A DNA stretch of 64,000 nt from Lentzea albidocapillata subsp. violacea (GTDB lineage Bacteria > Actinomycetota > Actinomycetes > Mycobacteriales > Pseudonocardiaceae): the NCBI RefSeq assembly GCF_900100275.1, contig NZ_FNET01000006.1, forward strand, positions 1-64,000, read 5' to 3'. The notes beneath the pieces were generated by a model. It did not search any database, was not told where the DNA came from, and worked only from the letters and a program-made list of their open reading frames with translations. Position numbers and translations under genes: made by a program. This document shows, one piece after another, positions 42,421 to 50,108 of this stretch. Every line of letters starts with the position of its first letter. Within the stretch, counting starts at the first letter, position 1.

Positions 42421-43656
42421 GTGGACAGGTACCAGAAGTTCGCAACGTCGGGGCTGGGGCGCCAGCTCGTGCGCAGGCTCGGCCTGCCGAACCCGTATCC
42501 ACTTCGCCGCGACGCCGCACTGGCCACACCCGTGCTGGTCGGTGGTGCTTCCCGGCTGCCCTTTCTGAAGCAGCTGGAAACAGGCAGCGCCCCGTACGGC
42601 GCGCTGGTGTTCGACGCGTCCGAGATCGCGTCCGTCGCGGACCTGCGGCAGCTGCACGACTTCTTCCACCCGGCGATCACGCAGCTCGGGCCGTGCGGGC
42701 GGGTGATCGTCATCGGACGGTCGCCGGACTCCGTGGCGCAGCGGGCCCTCGAAGGGTTCGTGCGGTCGGTCGGCAAGGAGCTGCGGCGGGGCGGCACGGC
42801 CAACCTCGTCTACGTGGCGGACGGCGCCGAGGATGGAGTCGAGTCGACGCTGCGGTTCCTGCTGTCCGGGCGGTCCGCGTACGTGTCCGGGCAGGTCGTC
42901 CACGTGTCCGGGAACTCGCCTGCAGGCACGCTGGACGGCAAGGTCGCGCTGGTCACGGGTGCCTCGCGGGGCATCGGTGCGGCGATCGTGGCCACTCTCG
43001 CCCGTGACGGCGCGCACGTGGTGTGCCTCGACGTCCCCGCCGCCGGGGACGAGCTGTCGAAGGTCGCGAACTCCGCCGGCGGGTCGGCGTTGCAGCTCGA
43101 CATCACCGGCGATCCCGCTCGACTCACCTCGTACCTGATGGAACGGCACGGCGGCGTCGACGTCGTCGTGCACAACGCGGGCATCACGCGCGACAAGACG
43201 TTGGCGCGCATGGACTCCTCGCAGTGGGACGCGGTGCTGGAGGTCAACCTCGCCTGCCAGGAGCGGGTGAACGACGCGCTGCTGGACGGCGATGTGCTGC
43301 GCACCGGCGGGCGGATCGTCGGGGTGTCGTCGATCGCCGGCATCGCGGGCAACGTCGGCCAGACCAACTACGCCACCTCGAAGGCCGGCGTGATCGGGAT
43401 GGTGCGGACACTCGCGCCCGTACTCGCTGCTCGGGGGGCCACGATCAACGCCGTGGCGCCCGGTTTCATCGAGACGAAGATGACCGCGGCGGTGCCGTTC
43501 GCGACGCGTGAGGTCGGGCGGCGGATGAACAGCCTGTCGCAGGGCGGGTTGCCCGCCGACGTCGCGGAGACCGTGGCGTGGTTCGCGGCGCCGGGATCCG
43601 GTGGCGTGAACGGGAACGTCGTGCGGGTGTGCGGCCAGATGCTCCTGGGGGCCTGA
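42421..43656 (+). CDS. fabG4: FabG4-like two-domain 3-oxoacyl reductase
   Basis: A 411-aa high-molecular-weight FabG. Residues 1-170 are the degenerate N-terminal flavodoxin-like domain (ALEGFVRSVGKELRRGGTAN; FLLSGRSAYVSGQVVHVSG). Residues 175-411 are a canonical SDR domain with VTGASRGIGAAIV, HNAGITRDKTLARMD, a catalytic Ser in GVSSIAGIAGN, and Tyr317/Lys321 in YATSK. The close resemblance to M. tuberculosis FabG4 includes the tail VTGN-type VNGNVVRVCGQMLLGA. It reduces 3-oxoacyl-CoA/ACP with NADH. The start is GTG 42421, possibly leaderless. It overlaps the next gene by 1 bp (TGATG). Confidence 0.93.
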   Translation: MDRYQKFATSGLGRQLVRRLGLPNPYPLRRDAALATPVLVGGASRLPFLKQLETGSAPYGALVFDASEIASVADLRQLHDFFHPAITQLGPCGRVIVIGRSPDSVAQRALEGFVRSVGKELRRGGTANLVYVADGAEDGVESTLRFLLSGRSAYVSGQVVHVSGNSPAGTLDGKVALVTGASRGIGAAIVATLARDGAHVVCLDVPAAGDELSKVANSAGGSALQLDITGDPARLTSYLMERHGGVDVVVHNAGITRDKTLARMDSSQWDAVLEVNLACQERVNDALLDGDVLRTGGRIVGVSSIAGIAGNVGQTNYATSKAGVIGMVRTLAPVLAARGATINAVAPGFIETKMTAAVPFATREVGRRMNSLSQGGLPADVAETVAWFAAPGSGGVNGNVVRVCGQMLLGA

Positions 43657-44432
43657 TGTCGCCCAAAATGATCTTGCTCAGTGCCGCCCTGACGTCGTTC
43701 CGGCGCGGGGAAACGCTTGCCGCCCAACCGGTTTCGGCCACGGTCGACGTGTCGCTGAAGCACCTGGCGGCGTACAACGCGGTGTGCGGGTTCGGGTTGC
43801 GCGACGCGTTGCCGCTGACCTATCCGCACGTGCTGGGCTTTCCGTTGCAGATGAAGCTGATGTCCGGCGCCGGGTTCCCCTTTCCGTTGCCGGGCCTCGT
43901 GCACGTCGCGAACCGGATCACGCAGTCGCGTCTGCTGACGTTGGACGAGCCGTTGGAGATCACGGTGTCCGCGCGCGATCTGCGGCCTCATCCGCAGGGC
44001 ACGCAGGTCGACGTGGTGACGTCGGTTTCCGGTGTCTGGGAAGGGGTTTCGACGTACCTGCGGCGCACCGGCGGGGCGTCCGGCACCAGCGAGGAACTGG
44101 AGCGGCCGGTCGGGTCGGCCGTGTGGCGGGTGCCCGCGGACATCGGACGGCGCTACGGCTCGGCGTCCGGCGACCGCAACCCGATCCACCTGCACCCGTT
44201 GAGCGCCAGGCTGTTCGGCTTCAAGCGCGCGATCGCGCACGGGATGTGGACGAAGGCTCGTTGTGTGGCCGCGCTGGAGGGGCGACTTCCCGAGGCCGTG
44301 ACGGTCGCCGTCCGGTTCAAGAAGCCGCTGTTCATCCCCGGTCGCGTCGAGTTCTCGGCCACCGAGGGTGCTGATGGCTGGGAGTTCGCCGTGTGGGGCA
44401 GGGGGCCCCACCTGGTCGGCTCAGCGACGTGA
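43656..44432 (+). CDS. htdX: HtdX-like MaoC-domain (R)-3-hydroxyacyl dehydratase
   Basis: 258 aa, a double hot-dog protein. The hydratase motif GDRNPIHLHPLSARLFGFKR with HGMW after it holds the catalytic Asp, Asn and His of the R-hydratase family in the second half; the first hot dog (about 20-140) is degenerate. It follows fabG4 in a 1-bp overlap, as in mycobacteria, where FabG4 and HtdX act on consecutive steps of acyl-chain metabolism. The symbol is by similarity. The 3' end overlaps the convergent tetR gene by 12 bp. Confidence 0.88.
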   Translation: MSPKMILLSAALTSFRRGETLAAQPVSATVDVSLKHLAAYNAVCGFGLRDALPLTYPHVLGFPLQMKLMSGAGFPFPLPGLVHVANRITQSRLLTLDEPLEITVSARDLRPHPQGTQVDVVTSVSGVWEGVSTYLRRTGGASGTSEELERPVGSAVWRVPADIGRRYGSASGDRNPIHLHPLSARLFGFKRAIAHGMWTKARCVAALEGRLPEAVTVAVRFKKPLFIPGRVEFSATEGADGWEFAVWGRGPHLVGSAT

Positions 44433-45059
44433 CGGTGGATGCCAGACGTTGCCGTCGACCAGGTCGCCGAAGCCCATCCAGACGAGGTTCATGAGGCGGG
44501 CCGCGACGACGCCGGCCGGTTCCTCGGGGTGGTCGAGCCACCAGTCCGCGAGCGACTCGCCGGCCCCGACCAGCGCGGCGGCCAGCGACTCGGCCTCCAG
44601 CTTGGTCGCGGGCGCCTTCGTGGACTGGGTGAGCAGCGCCGCGACCAGTGACACCGCCCGGCCGCGCATGTCCGTGAGCTCGATCGCGAACGGCCCGCCC
44701 TGCGTGGACGCCTGCCGGTGCAGCACCATCCAGCTCGCCCGGTTCTCGCCGACGAACCCGAAGAACGCCCGCAGGCCGCTCCACAGCTGCACGTCCGGTT
44801 CCTGGTCGGGCTCGACGCCCGTCGCGATGGCCTCCATCATGCGGGTGGCCTCGCGCCGGATGCACGTCGCGAACAGCTCCTCCTTCGAGCCCAGGTAGGC
44901 GTAGAGCATCGGCTTGGAGATGCCCGCGACCTCGGAGATCTCGTCCATGGAGGCCGAGTAGAAGCCGAGCCGCGAGAACACGTCGACGGCGGCATCCATG
45001 ATCTGCCGCTCACGCACGGCGCGTGGCAAGCGCTTGGCTCGACCTTCTGTGCGCATCAT
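44421..45059 (-). CDS. TetR-family regulator of the lipid module (proposed)
   Basis: A 212-aa protein with a TetR helix-turn-helix (about 15-62: REQIMDAAVDVFSRLGFYSA-like start with SMDEISEVAGISKPMLYAYL) and a C-terminal ligand domain of unknown specificity, possibly for acyl-CoA. It sits between htdX and the divergent SCP2 gene and is flanked by paired YTACT-N4-AGTAR palindromes at 45110-45139. It is the best candidate reader of all four copies of that motif in the window. ATG 45059 or 45056 starts it, after GAGGGG. Confidence 0.85.
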   Translation of the reverse strand: MMRTEGRAKRLPRAVRERQIMDAAVDVFSRLGFYSASMDEISEVAGISKPMLYAYLGSKEELFATCIRREATRMMEAIATGVEPDQEPDVQLWSGLRAFFGFVGENRASWMVLHRQASTQGGPFAIELTDMRGRAVSLVAALLTQSTKAPATKLEAESLAAALVGAGESLADWWLDHPEEPAGVVAARLMNLVWMGFGDLVDGNVWHPPSRR

Positions 45060-45109
45060 TACCCCTCGGTTCGGAGCGGCAAGATTATCCGATCGGCTTG
45101 CCGCCCTAT

Positions 45110-45139
45110 CTACTCACCAGTAGTCTTACTCGCGAGTAG
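45110..45139. promoter_or_regulatory. Paired YTACT-N4-AGTAR operators between tetR and the SCP2 gene
   Basis: CTACT-CACC-AGTAG (45110-45123) and TTACT-CGCG-AGTAG (45126-45139) are spaced 16 bp centre to centre, exactly as at 42381-42410. They lie 20 bp before the SCP2 start and 51 bp before the tetR start. Confidence 0.8.
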
Positions 45140-45158
45140 GTACCAGGAGGTGTTGTCC

Positions 45159-45788
45159 ATGACGCTCGACCTCACCACCGAGGCGATCGCGAAGCTCAGC
45201 CCGGCCGAGCTGATCAGCACGTTGCAGCAGATCTCGCCGGACGACCCGGCGCTGGCCGAGGTGAACATCGACGTCGTCGCCCGCGGCATCGACCCGAAGA
45301 AGCTCGGCAGGGACGACTTCGCGGCGTTGCTGAACGCCCTGGGCGCGCTGGCCGACGGCGGCGCCGACCTCGACCTGGCGAAGATGGACCCGTCCAACTT
45401 CGCCCGCATCATCTCGCGCGCCTCGAAGGACCAGATCGAGGCCGTCGTCGCCGATCCTTCTTTGCGCGTACGCGTGCTGGACGAGGTGTTCCGCCGGATG
45501 GAGGTCCACTTCCGTTCGGACCGGGCCGGAGCGACTCGCGCGGTCGTGCACTTCCACGTGCTGGAAGACGTCTACGAGGCCATCATCGAGAACGCCGAGT
45601 GCACCATCAACAAGGGCGTGACGCGCGAGGCCCGTGCCATCGTGACGCTGACACCCGCCGACTTCCTGAAGCTCGCGACCGGCAACGCCTCCGCACCCGT
45701 GCTGTTCATGACGGGCAAGCTGAAGGTGAAGGGCGACCTGGGGTTCGCGGCCGGGTTCATGAGCCTGTTCAACATCCCGAAGGCTTAG
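45159..45788 (+). CDS. SCP2 sterol/lipid-carrier domain protein
   Basis: 209 aa from ATG 45159, 8 nt after GGAGG. Residues 1-90 are a helical extension. From about 95 an SCP2 fold is clear (VLDEVFRRMEVHFRSDRAGA; AIVTLTPADFLKLATGNASA; VLFMTGKLKVKGDLGFAAGF), a hydrophobic-pocket lipid carrier. It probably presents acyl-CoA or a sterol-like lipid to the acyl-CoA dehydrogenase 10 bp downstream. It is predicted to be co-regulated by the TetR gene divergent from it. Confidence 0.87.
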   Translation: MTLDLTTEAIAKLSPAELISTLQQISPDDPALAEVNIDVVARGIDPKKLGRDDFAALLNALGALADGGADLDLAKMDPSNFARIISRASKDQIEAVVADPSLRVRVLDEVFRRMEVHFRSDRAGATRAVVHFHVLEDVYEAIIENAECTINKGVTREARAIVTLTPADFLKLATGNASAPVLFMTGKLKVKGDLGFAAGFMSLFNIPKA

Positions 45789-45798
45789 GAGACTTCCT

Positions 45799-47013
45799 GT
45801 GGGTGGCTTCTCGCTCGAACTGAACGAAGACCAGACCGACCTGCGCGACTGGGTGCACGGCTTCGCTCGTGACGTGATCAGGCCGGCGGCCTCCGAGTGG
45901 GACGAGCGCGAGGAGACGCCGTGGCCGGTGATCCAGGAGGCGGCGAAGATCGGCCTCTACGGCTTCGAGGCCCTCGCGACCTGGTTCGCCGACCCGATCG
46001 GCCTGTCGCTGCCGATCGCGACCGAGGAACTCTTCTGGGGCGATGCCGGAATCGCATTGGCCCTGATGGGCACCGGCCTCGCCGTGGCGGGCATCTTCGC
46101 GTCCGGTGAGCCCGAGCAGCTGGCCGAGTGGGTACCGGAGTGCTTCGGCGACGAGAGCGACCCGAAACTGGCCGCGTTCTGCGCCTCAGAACCCCAGGCG
46201 GGCTCCGACGTGGCCGGTTATCGAACTCGCGCGCGCTACGACGAGGCCACCGACGAGTGGGTGATCAACGGCCAGAAGGCCTGGGCCACCAACGGCGGCA
46301 TCGCGAACGTGCACGTCGTGACCGCCGTGCTGGACCCGTCACTGGGGTCGCGCGGCCAGGCGGGGTTCATCATCCCGCCCGGCACCCCCGGCCTGTCGTC
46401 CCCCGGCAAGATCAAGAAGCACGGCATGCGCGCCTCCCACACGGCCGACGTGTTCCTCGACGACGTGCGCGTGCCCGGCCGGTGCGTGCTCGGCGGCCGC
46501 GAACGAGTCGAAGCACGCCTGGCCCGTGCCCGCGAAGGCCAGAAGTCCGGCGGCCAGGCAGCGATGGCGACGTTCGAGACCACGCGCCCGACCGTCGGCG
46601 CGATGGCAGTCGGCGTCGCCCGCGCCGCCTACGAGTACTCCCTCGACTACGCGAAGGACCGCGAGGCGTTCGGGCGCAAGATCATCGAGAACCAGTCGAT
46701 CGCGTTCGACCTAGCGAACATGCGGATGGAGATCGACGCCGCGCGGCTGCTCGTGTGGCGGGCGGCCTGGATGGGCCGCAACAACGTGCCGTTCACCGCG
46801 GGTGAGGGGTCGATGTCGAAGCTCAAGGCGTCCGAGGTGTCGGTGTGGGCGACCGAGCGGGCGATCCACATCCTCGGTGGGGCCGGGTACACGCGGGAGC
46901 ACCCGGTGGAGCGGATGCACCGGGACTCGAAGATCTTCACCATCTTCGAGGGGACGTCGGAGATCCAGCGGCTCGTCGTGTCGCGGGCGATCTCGGGCAT
47001 GCAGATCAGGTAG
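45799..47013 (+). CDS. Acyl-CoA dehydrogenase
   Basis: Homotetramer-type FAD dehydrogenase of 404 aa. The flavin-binding strands are AAFCASEPQAGSDVAGYRTR and WVINGQKAWATNGGIANVHV. The catalytic Glu384 is in KIFTIFEGTSEIQRLVVSRA, and the Arg of REHPVERMHRDSKI is conserved. It starts at GTG 45799, with AGGAG overlapping the stop of the SCP2 gene. The chain-length or sterol preference is unknown. It is the last gene of the SCP2 operon and ends in a strong terminator. Confidence 0.93.
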   Translation: MGGFSLELNEDQTDLRDWVHGFARDVIRPAASEWDEREETPWPVIQEAAKIGLYGFEALATWFADPIGLSLPIATEELFWGDAGIALALMGTGLAVAGIFASGEPEQLAEWVPECFGDESDPKLAAFCASEPQAGSDVAGYRTRARYDEATDEWVINGQKAWATNGGIANVHVVTAVLDPSLGSRGQAGFIIPPGTPGLSSPGKIKKHGMRASHTADVFLDDVRVPGRCVLGGRERVEARLARAREGQKSGGQAAMATFETTRPTVGAMAVGVARAAYEYSLDYAKDREAFGRKIIENQSIAFDLANMRMEIDAARLLVWRAAWMGRNNVPFTAGEGSMSKLKASEVSVWATERAIHILGGAGYTREHPVERMHRDSKIFTIFEGTSEIQRLVVSRAISGMQIR

Positions 47014-47033
47014 GACCGGTCAACGCCGGAGAA

Positions 47034-47066
47034 GTGGCCCGCCGTTCCCCTGAGCCGGCGGGCCAC
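47034..47066. terminator. Terminator after the acyl-CoA dehydrogenase gene
   Basis: GTGGCCCGCCG (47034-47044) pairs perfectly with CGGCGGGCCAC (47056-47066), 21 bp beyond the stop. Confidence 0.82.
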
Positions 47067-47148
47067 GTACGACACCGTCTCGGCTTGTGGTTATGGCGCG
47101 GTAAATGTCCAGGGTCGCGTCGAGCGCGTTACGAATCCGGGAGAACCG

Positions 47149-47475
47149 CTAGAGCGGTAGCTGCAGGACGGCGCCCACTCGCGTGAGTTCGCGGCGGTGC
47201 ACGGCGAGCAGCACCACGTCCTTGGGCCGGCGGAAGTGCAGCACCACGAAGTTCGGGTGCGGCGGGTCGTGGTCGATGATCTGCTCGACGCGACCCTCCT
47301 CGTTGCTGAAGACGATCCGCTCGTCCCAGATGATCTTGGTGGGGCCGAAGAACAGCTCGCCCTCGTGCCACTCGCCGTCCAGGAAGACGTCACCGTCCCC
47401 GCGCGAGTGGTCTTCGCCGGACGGACCGAACGCCTCGGCGAGCACGCCCCCGAGAATGTCGAACAGAGCAGACAT
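47149..47475 (-). CDS. Unknown 108-aa beta-rich protein
   Basis: ATG 47475 follows GGGGGAT. The sequence MSALFDILGGVLAEAFGPSG and then GEWHEGELFFGPTKIIWDER alternates beta strands, giving a small beta-sandwich or PH-like look, but I do not recognise a family. It has no signal peptide. It is monocistronic, 66 bp after the MerR-type gene's stop on the same strand. Confidence 0.6.
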   Translation of the reverse strand: MSALFDILGGVLAEAFGPSGEDHSRGDGDVFLDGEWHEGELFFGPTKIIWDERIVFSNEEGRVEQIIDHDPPHPNFVVLHFRRPKDVVLLAVHRRELTRVGAVLQLPL

Positions 47476-47541
47476 GACGATCCCCCTTCGTTGCCACGGA
47501 AACGAGCTGGGCGCCCAGCTGGTTCCCGTCACAAGGGCGAT

Positions 47542-48462
47542 CTAGCCGAACGGCTGGCCGGCTTCGCGCAGCCAGGCGCGCTCGCGCAAGTGGTCCGGCA
47601 TGGCGGGCCAGCCGTTGATCCTCGCGATCAGGACCCAGTACCGCTCGGCACGCGGGTCTGCGAAGTCGGAAAGCTCGCGCAGCCGTTCGACGAGGCTGTC
47701 GTCGTTCGGCAGGCCCAGCGCCTCCGCCCAGTTGGCGTTCACGCGGTCCACGACCTCGCGGGCTTCGGCGGACTCCGGCGCGATGCCCGCGTCGAGAGCC
47801 TCACGCGCCTGGGCGATCGCGAAGTTGAACGCCTCCATCTGGCCGTCCCCTGGCGGGCCCATGTCCGCCCCTGCGCGACGCTTTTCCTCGTGCTGCTGGG
47901 ACATCCGCTTGACCGCCGCGCGGAAGTCCGGGTCCTGCACGAGCTTCGCGAGCTCGACCCACGCTTCCAACTGCTCGGTCGACGGGTCGTCCGGCAGCTC
48001 GATCCGCACGGATCGCATGTGCTGCTCGAACTGCGGATCCAGCTCGTAGGGCCCGAACACCTCCTCGAAGAAGTCGTCGAGGATCCGCTGGCGCTCCTCG
48101 TCCGACATGCGTGCCAACTCGTTCATCAGTTCCATCTCCCCTCCCTTGGCGACGGCGCGCAGGACGGCGCGGCGCAGCCGCAACGTCTTCATTTGCGCGT
48201 CGATCGCTTCCGCGTGTGCACGCGCCACGTCCGTCACCGACACCTCACGCGCGAGGACGCGGCCGGCGGTCGGCAGGTCCACGCCCAGATCTCGCAGGGT
48301 GCGGACGAGCTTCAGCCTGGCCAGCGCCTCGGCGTCGTAGGTGCGGTACCCACCCGCGGTTCTGTCCGTGGGCGGGATGAGGCCCGAGTCGGAGTAGAAC
48401 CTGATGGTGCGGACGGTGAGTCCGGTCATCCTGGCCAGCTCACCGATCTGGTAGCGCGTCAC
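47542..48462 (-). CDS. MerR-family regulator with a long C-terminal domain
   Basis: 306 aa. The MerR winged helix is at 1-70 (YQIGELARMTGLTVRTIRFY, then SDSGLIPPTDRTAGGYRTYD), a linker coiled coil follows (HAEAIDAQMKTLRLRRAVLR), and a 190-residue C-terminal helical domain is reminiscent of TipA/ligand-binding MerR proteins. The inducer is unknown. Its own promoter carries a textbook MerR-type palindrome (48477-48497) between TTGACT and a -10 region, so it is autoregulated. It does not have the Cys pattern of metal-sensing MerR. Confidence 0.87.
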   Translation of the reverse strand: MTRYQIGELARMTGLTVRTIRFYSDSGLIPPTDRTAGGYRTYDAEALARLKLVRTLRDLGVDLPTAGRVLAREVSVTDVARAHAEAIDAQMKTLRLRRAVLRAVAKGGEMELMNELARMSDEERQRILDDFFEEVFGPYELDPQFEQHMRSVRIELPDDPSTEQLEAWVELAKLVQDPDFRAAVKRMSQQHEEKRRAGADMGPPGDGQMEAFNFAIAQAREALDAGIAPESAEAREVVDRVNANWAEALGLPNDDSLVERLRELSDFADPRAERYWVLIARINGWPAMPDHLRERAWLREAGQPFG

Positions 48463-48476
48463 GGGGACAACTCTGC

Positions 48477-48497
48477 AGTCTCCAGTAGCTGGAGAGT
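48477..48497 (-). promoter_or_regulatory. MerR-type operator/promoter
   Basis: On the minus strand ACTCTCCAG-CTA-CTGGAGACT (48477-48497) has a perfect CTCCAG-CTA-CTGGAG core, 8 of 9 in each arm. It overlaps TTGACT (-35), which starts it, in the long spacer before a CAGAGT-like -10. This is the geometry of promoters that MerR proteins activate by DNA untwisting. Confidence 0.75.
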
Positions 48498-48506
48498 CAA
48501 ACCGGA

Positions 48507-50012
48507 TTAACCGATCGTGGCCCAGAACGAACAGTTGTGCGTCGTCAGCGCGTTGGTCTGACCCACGCGGTCGAGCGAGTACGACTGGACGTTGCCGGAG
48601 CGGTACCGGGACCAGCCGGGGTTGCCAGTGCGGGCGAACGTCGTCCAGTCGCGGATCATCCTCGACGCGAGCCGCTGTTGGTCCGGGTTGAGGTCGAACG
48701 TCACGATGTCGAACAGGTACGCGAGCTCGGACCCGTGCGACGCGCCGGGCGGGAAGCCCTCGGGGAAGAGGTCCTTGAAGTAGCCGAGCGGTGCCGTGCG
48801 GTCAGCGAACTCGAAGCCGTACGTCGGCGTGTGCCGTGAGAGCAGTTTGTCGTCAGCGAGCTGTGTGCAGGCCCACACGCTGTCGGTGAGAACGGCGCCG
48901 TACGCCACACGTGCAGACTCGTAGGCGCTCGGCGGATACTCGGCGGCGATCTTGGCGGCCTTCCCGGCACCGAACGCCTGTTCCAGCAGACCCAGGTAGT
49001 CGAACGGTTCCGGCACGGTCGCCGCCGTCAGCCTGCCCTCGTCACGGGTGTTGCCCCAGATCACCGGCACGCGGTTGAACCGGCCCGACCGCAGCGCGTC
49101 GACGGGGTGCACGGGCAGCACCCGGTTGCCGATCACGACGGGCGTCGGACCACGGTCGATCGCGGTGAAAGCCGTGGCGGGCAACGATCGCAGGCACGCG
49201 ACGTCGGAACAGCCGAGCTGCGTCGCCACCGCTACGGCGTCGGACTGCGCTGCGGACTTCGTGATCCACGGGCCGCTGGCCGGCAGGCCGTGAATGGTTC
49301 CGTTGGCGGGCCACGTGGTGGAGCAGCCGCCGCTCTGTGCGATGGCCCGCTGGAACAGACCGCGCGACAGAGGTGAGGTCAGGTGCGCGCACACGTCGAA
49401 CGCGCCGCCCGACTCACCGAAGATCGTGATGTTGCGCGGGTCTCCGCCGAACGCGGAGGCGTTGCGCTGCACCCACCGCAGGGCCGCCTGCTGGTCCTCG
49501 ATGCCGTAGGCACCCGAGTCGGGCAGGTCCGGGTGGCCGTAGAAACCGAAGAAGCCCAACCGGAAGTTGATGGTCACGACCACGACGTCGCCCTGCGCGG
49601 CCAGGCGGCGCGCACCGAAACCCTCGGCGGACATGTAGCTGTTGCCGCCGCCGTGGATCCACACCATGACCGGCTTGCGGCCGTGCCGCGAAGGCGTGGT
49701 CACGTTGAGGTACAGGCAGTCCTCGGTGCTGCTCGGAGAACCGGCGCCGGGCGACTGCGCGCAGGCCGGGCCGGGCTTGGTCGCGTCACGCGGCGTCGTC
49801 CACGGCGTGACCGGCCGCGGCGAACGCCATCGCAGCTCGCCCACCGGCGCTGCCGCGTACGGAATCCCCTGGTAGAGCTGGTGATCTGCGGCAACGGTGC
49901 CGCGCACCGGACCGGCATCGGTGCGCACCAGGCTGTTCTCACCGGCCTGGGCCACCCCGGCCGGGCCCGCGAGCAGGCTCGCGGCGATCAGCAAAGACAG
50001 TCGCTTGCGCAT
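48507..50012 (-). CDS. Secreted type-B carboxylesterase
   Basis: 501 aa, exported by an N-terminal signal (MRKRLSLLIAASLLAGPAGV, AQA cleavage). Alpha/beta hydrolase with the oxyanion HGGGN (120-124), nucleophile Ser201 in TIFGESGGAFDVC, a Glu in the RDEGRLTA region and His in GASHGSELAYLF. The EDCLYLNV signature 2 is at about 97. It hydrolyses carboxyl esters outside the cell; natural substrates are unknown. ATG 50012 is chosen, with GAGGGG upstream. It lies upstream of the MerR gene on the same strand, 44 bp away. Confidence 0.9.
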   Translation of the reverse strand: MRKRLSLLIAASLLAGPAGVAQAGENSLVRTDAGPVRGTVAADHQLYQGIPYAAAPVGELRWRSPRPVTPWTTPRDATKPGPACAQSPGAGSPSSTEDCLYLNVTTPSRHGRKPVMVWIHGGGNSYMSAEGFGARRLAAQGDVVVVTINFRLGFFGFYGHPDLPDSGAYGIEDQQAALRWVQRNASAFGGDPRNITIFGESGGAFDVCAHLTSPLSRGLFQRAIAQSGGCSTTWPANGTIHGLPASGPWITKSAAQSDAVAVATQLGCSDVACLRSLPATAFTAIDRGPTPVVIGNRVLPVHPVDALRSGRFNRVPVIWGNTRDEGRLTAATVPEPFDYLGLLEQAFGAGKAAKIAAEYPPSAYESARVAYGAVLTDSVWACTQLADDKLLSRHTPTYGFEFADRTAPLGYFKDLFPEGFPPGASHGSELAYLFDIVTFDLNPDQQRLASRMIRDWTTFARTGNPGWSRYRSGNVQSYSLDRVGQTNALTTHNCSFWATIG

Positions 50013-50061
50013 AGCTGTGTGTCCCCTCAGTTCGAGCGTTGACACACATAGGTCGAACGAA

Positions 50062-50092
50062 AGGGCCCGCGGATCGACGATCCGCGGGCCCT
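50062..50092 (-). terminator. Strong terminator of the E1-E2 operon
   Basis: AGGGCCCGCGGATC (50062-50075) pairs perfectly with GATCCGCGGGCCCT (50079-50092). On the minus strand it is followed by TTCGTTCG, 17 bp after the E2 stop. Confidence 0.92.
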
Positions 50093-50108
50093 CACATACC
50101 GAGTTCTC

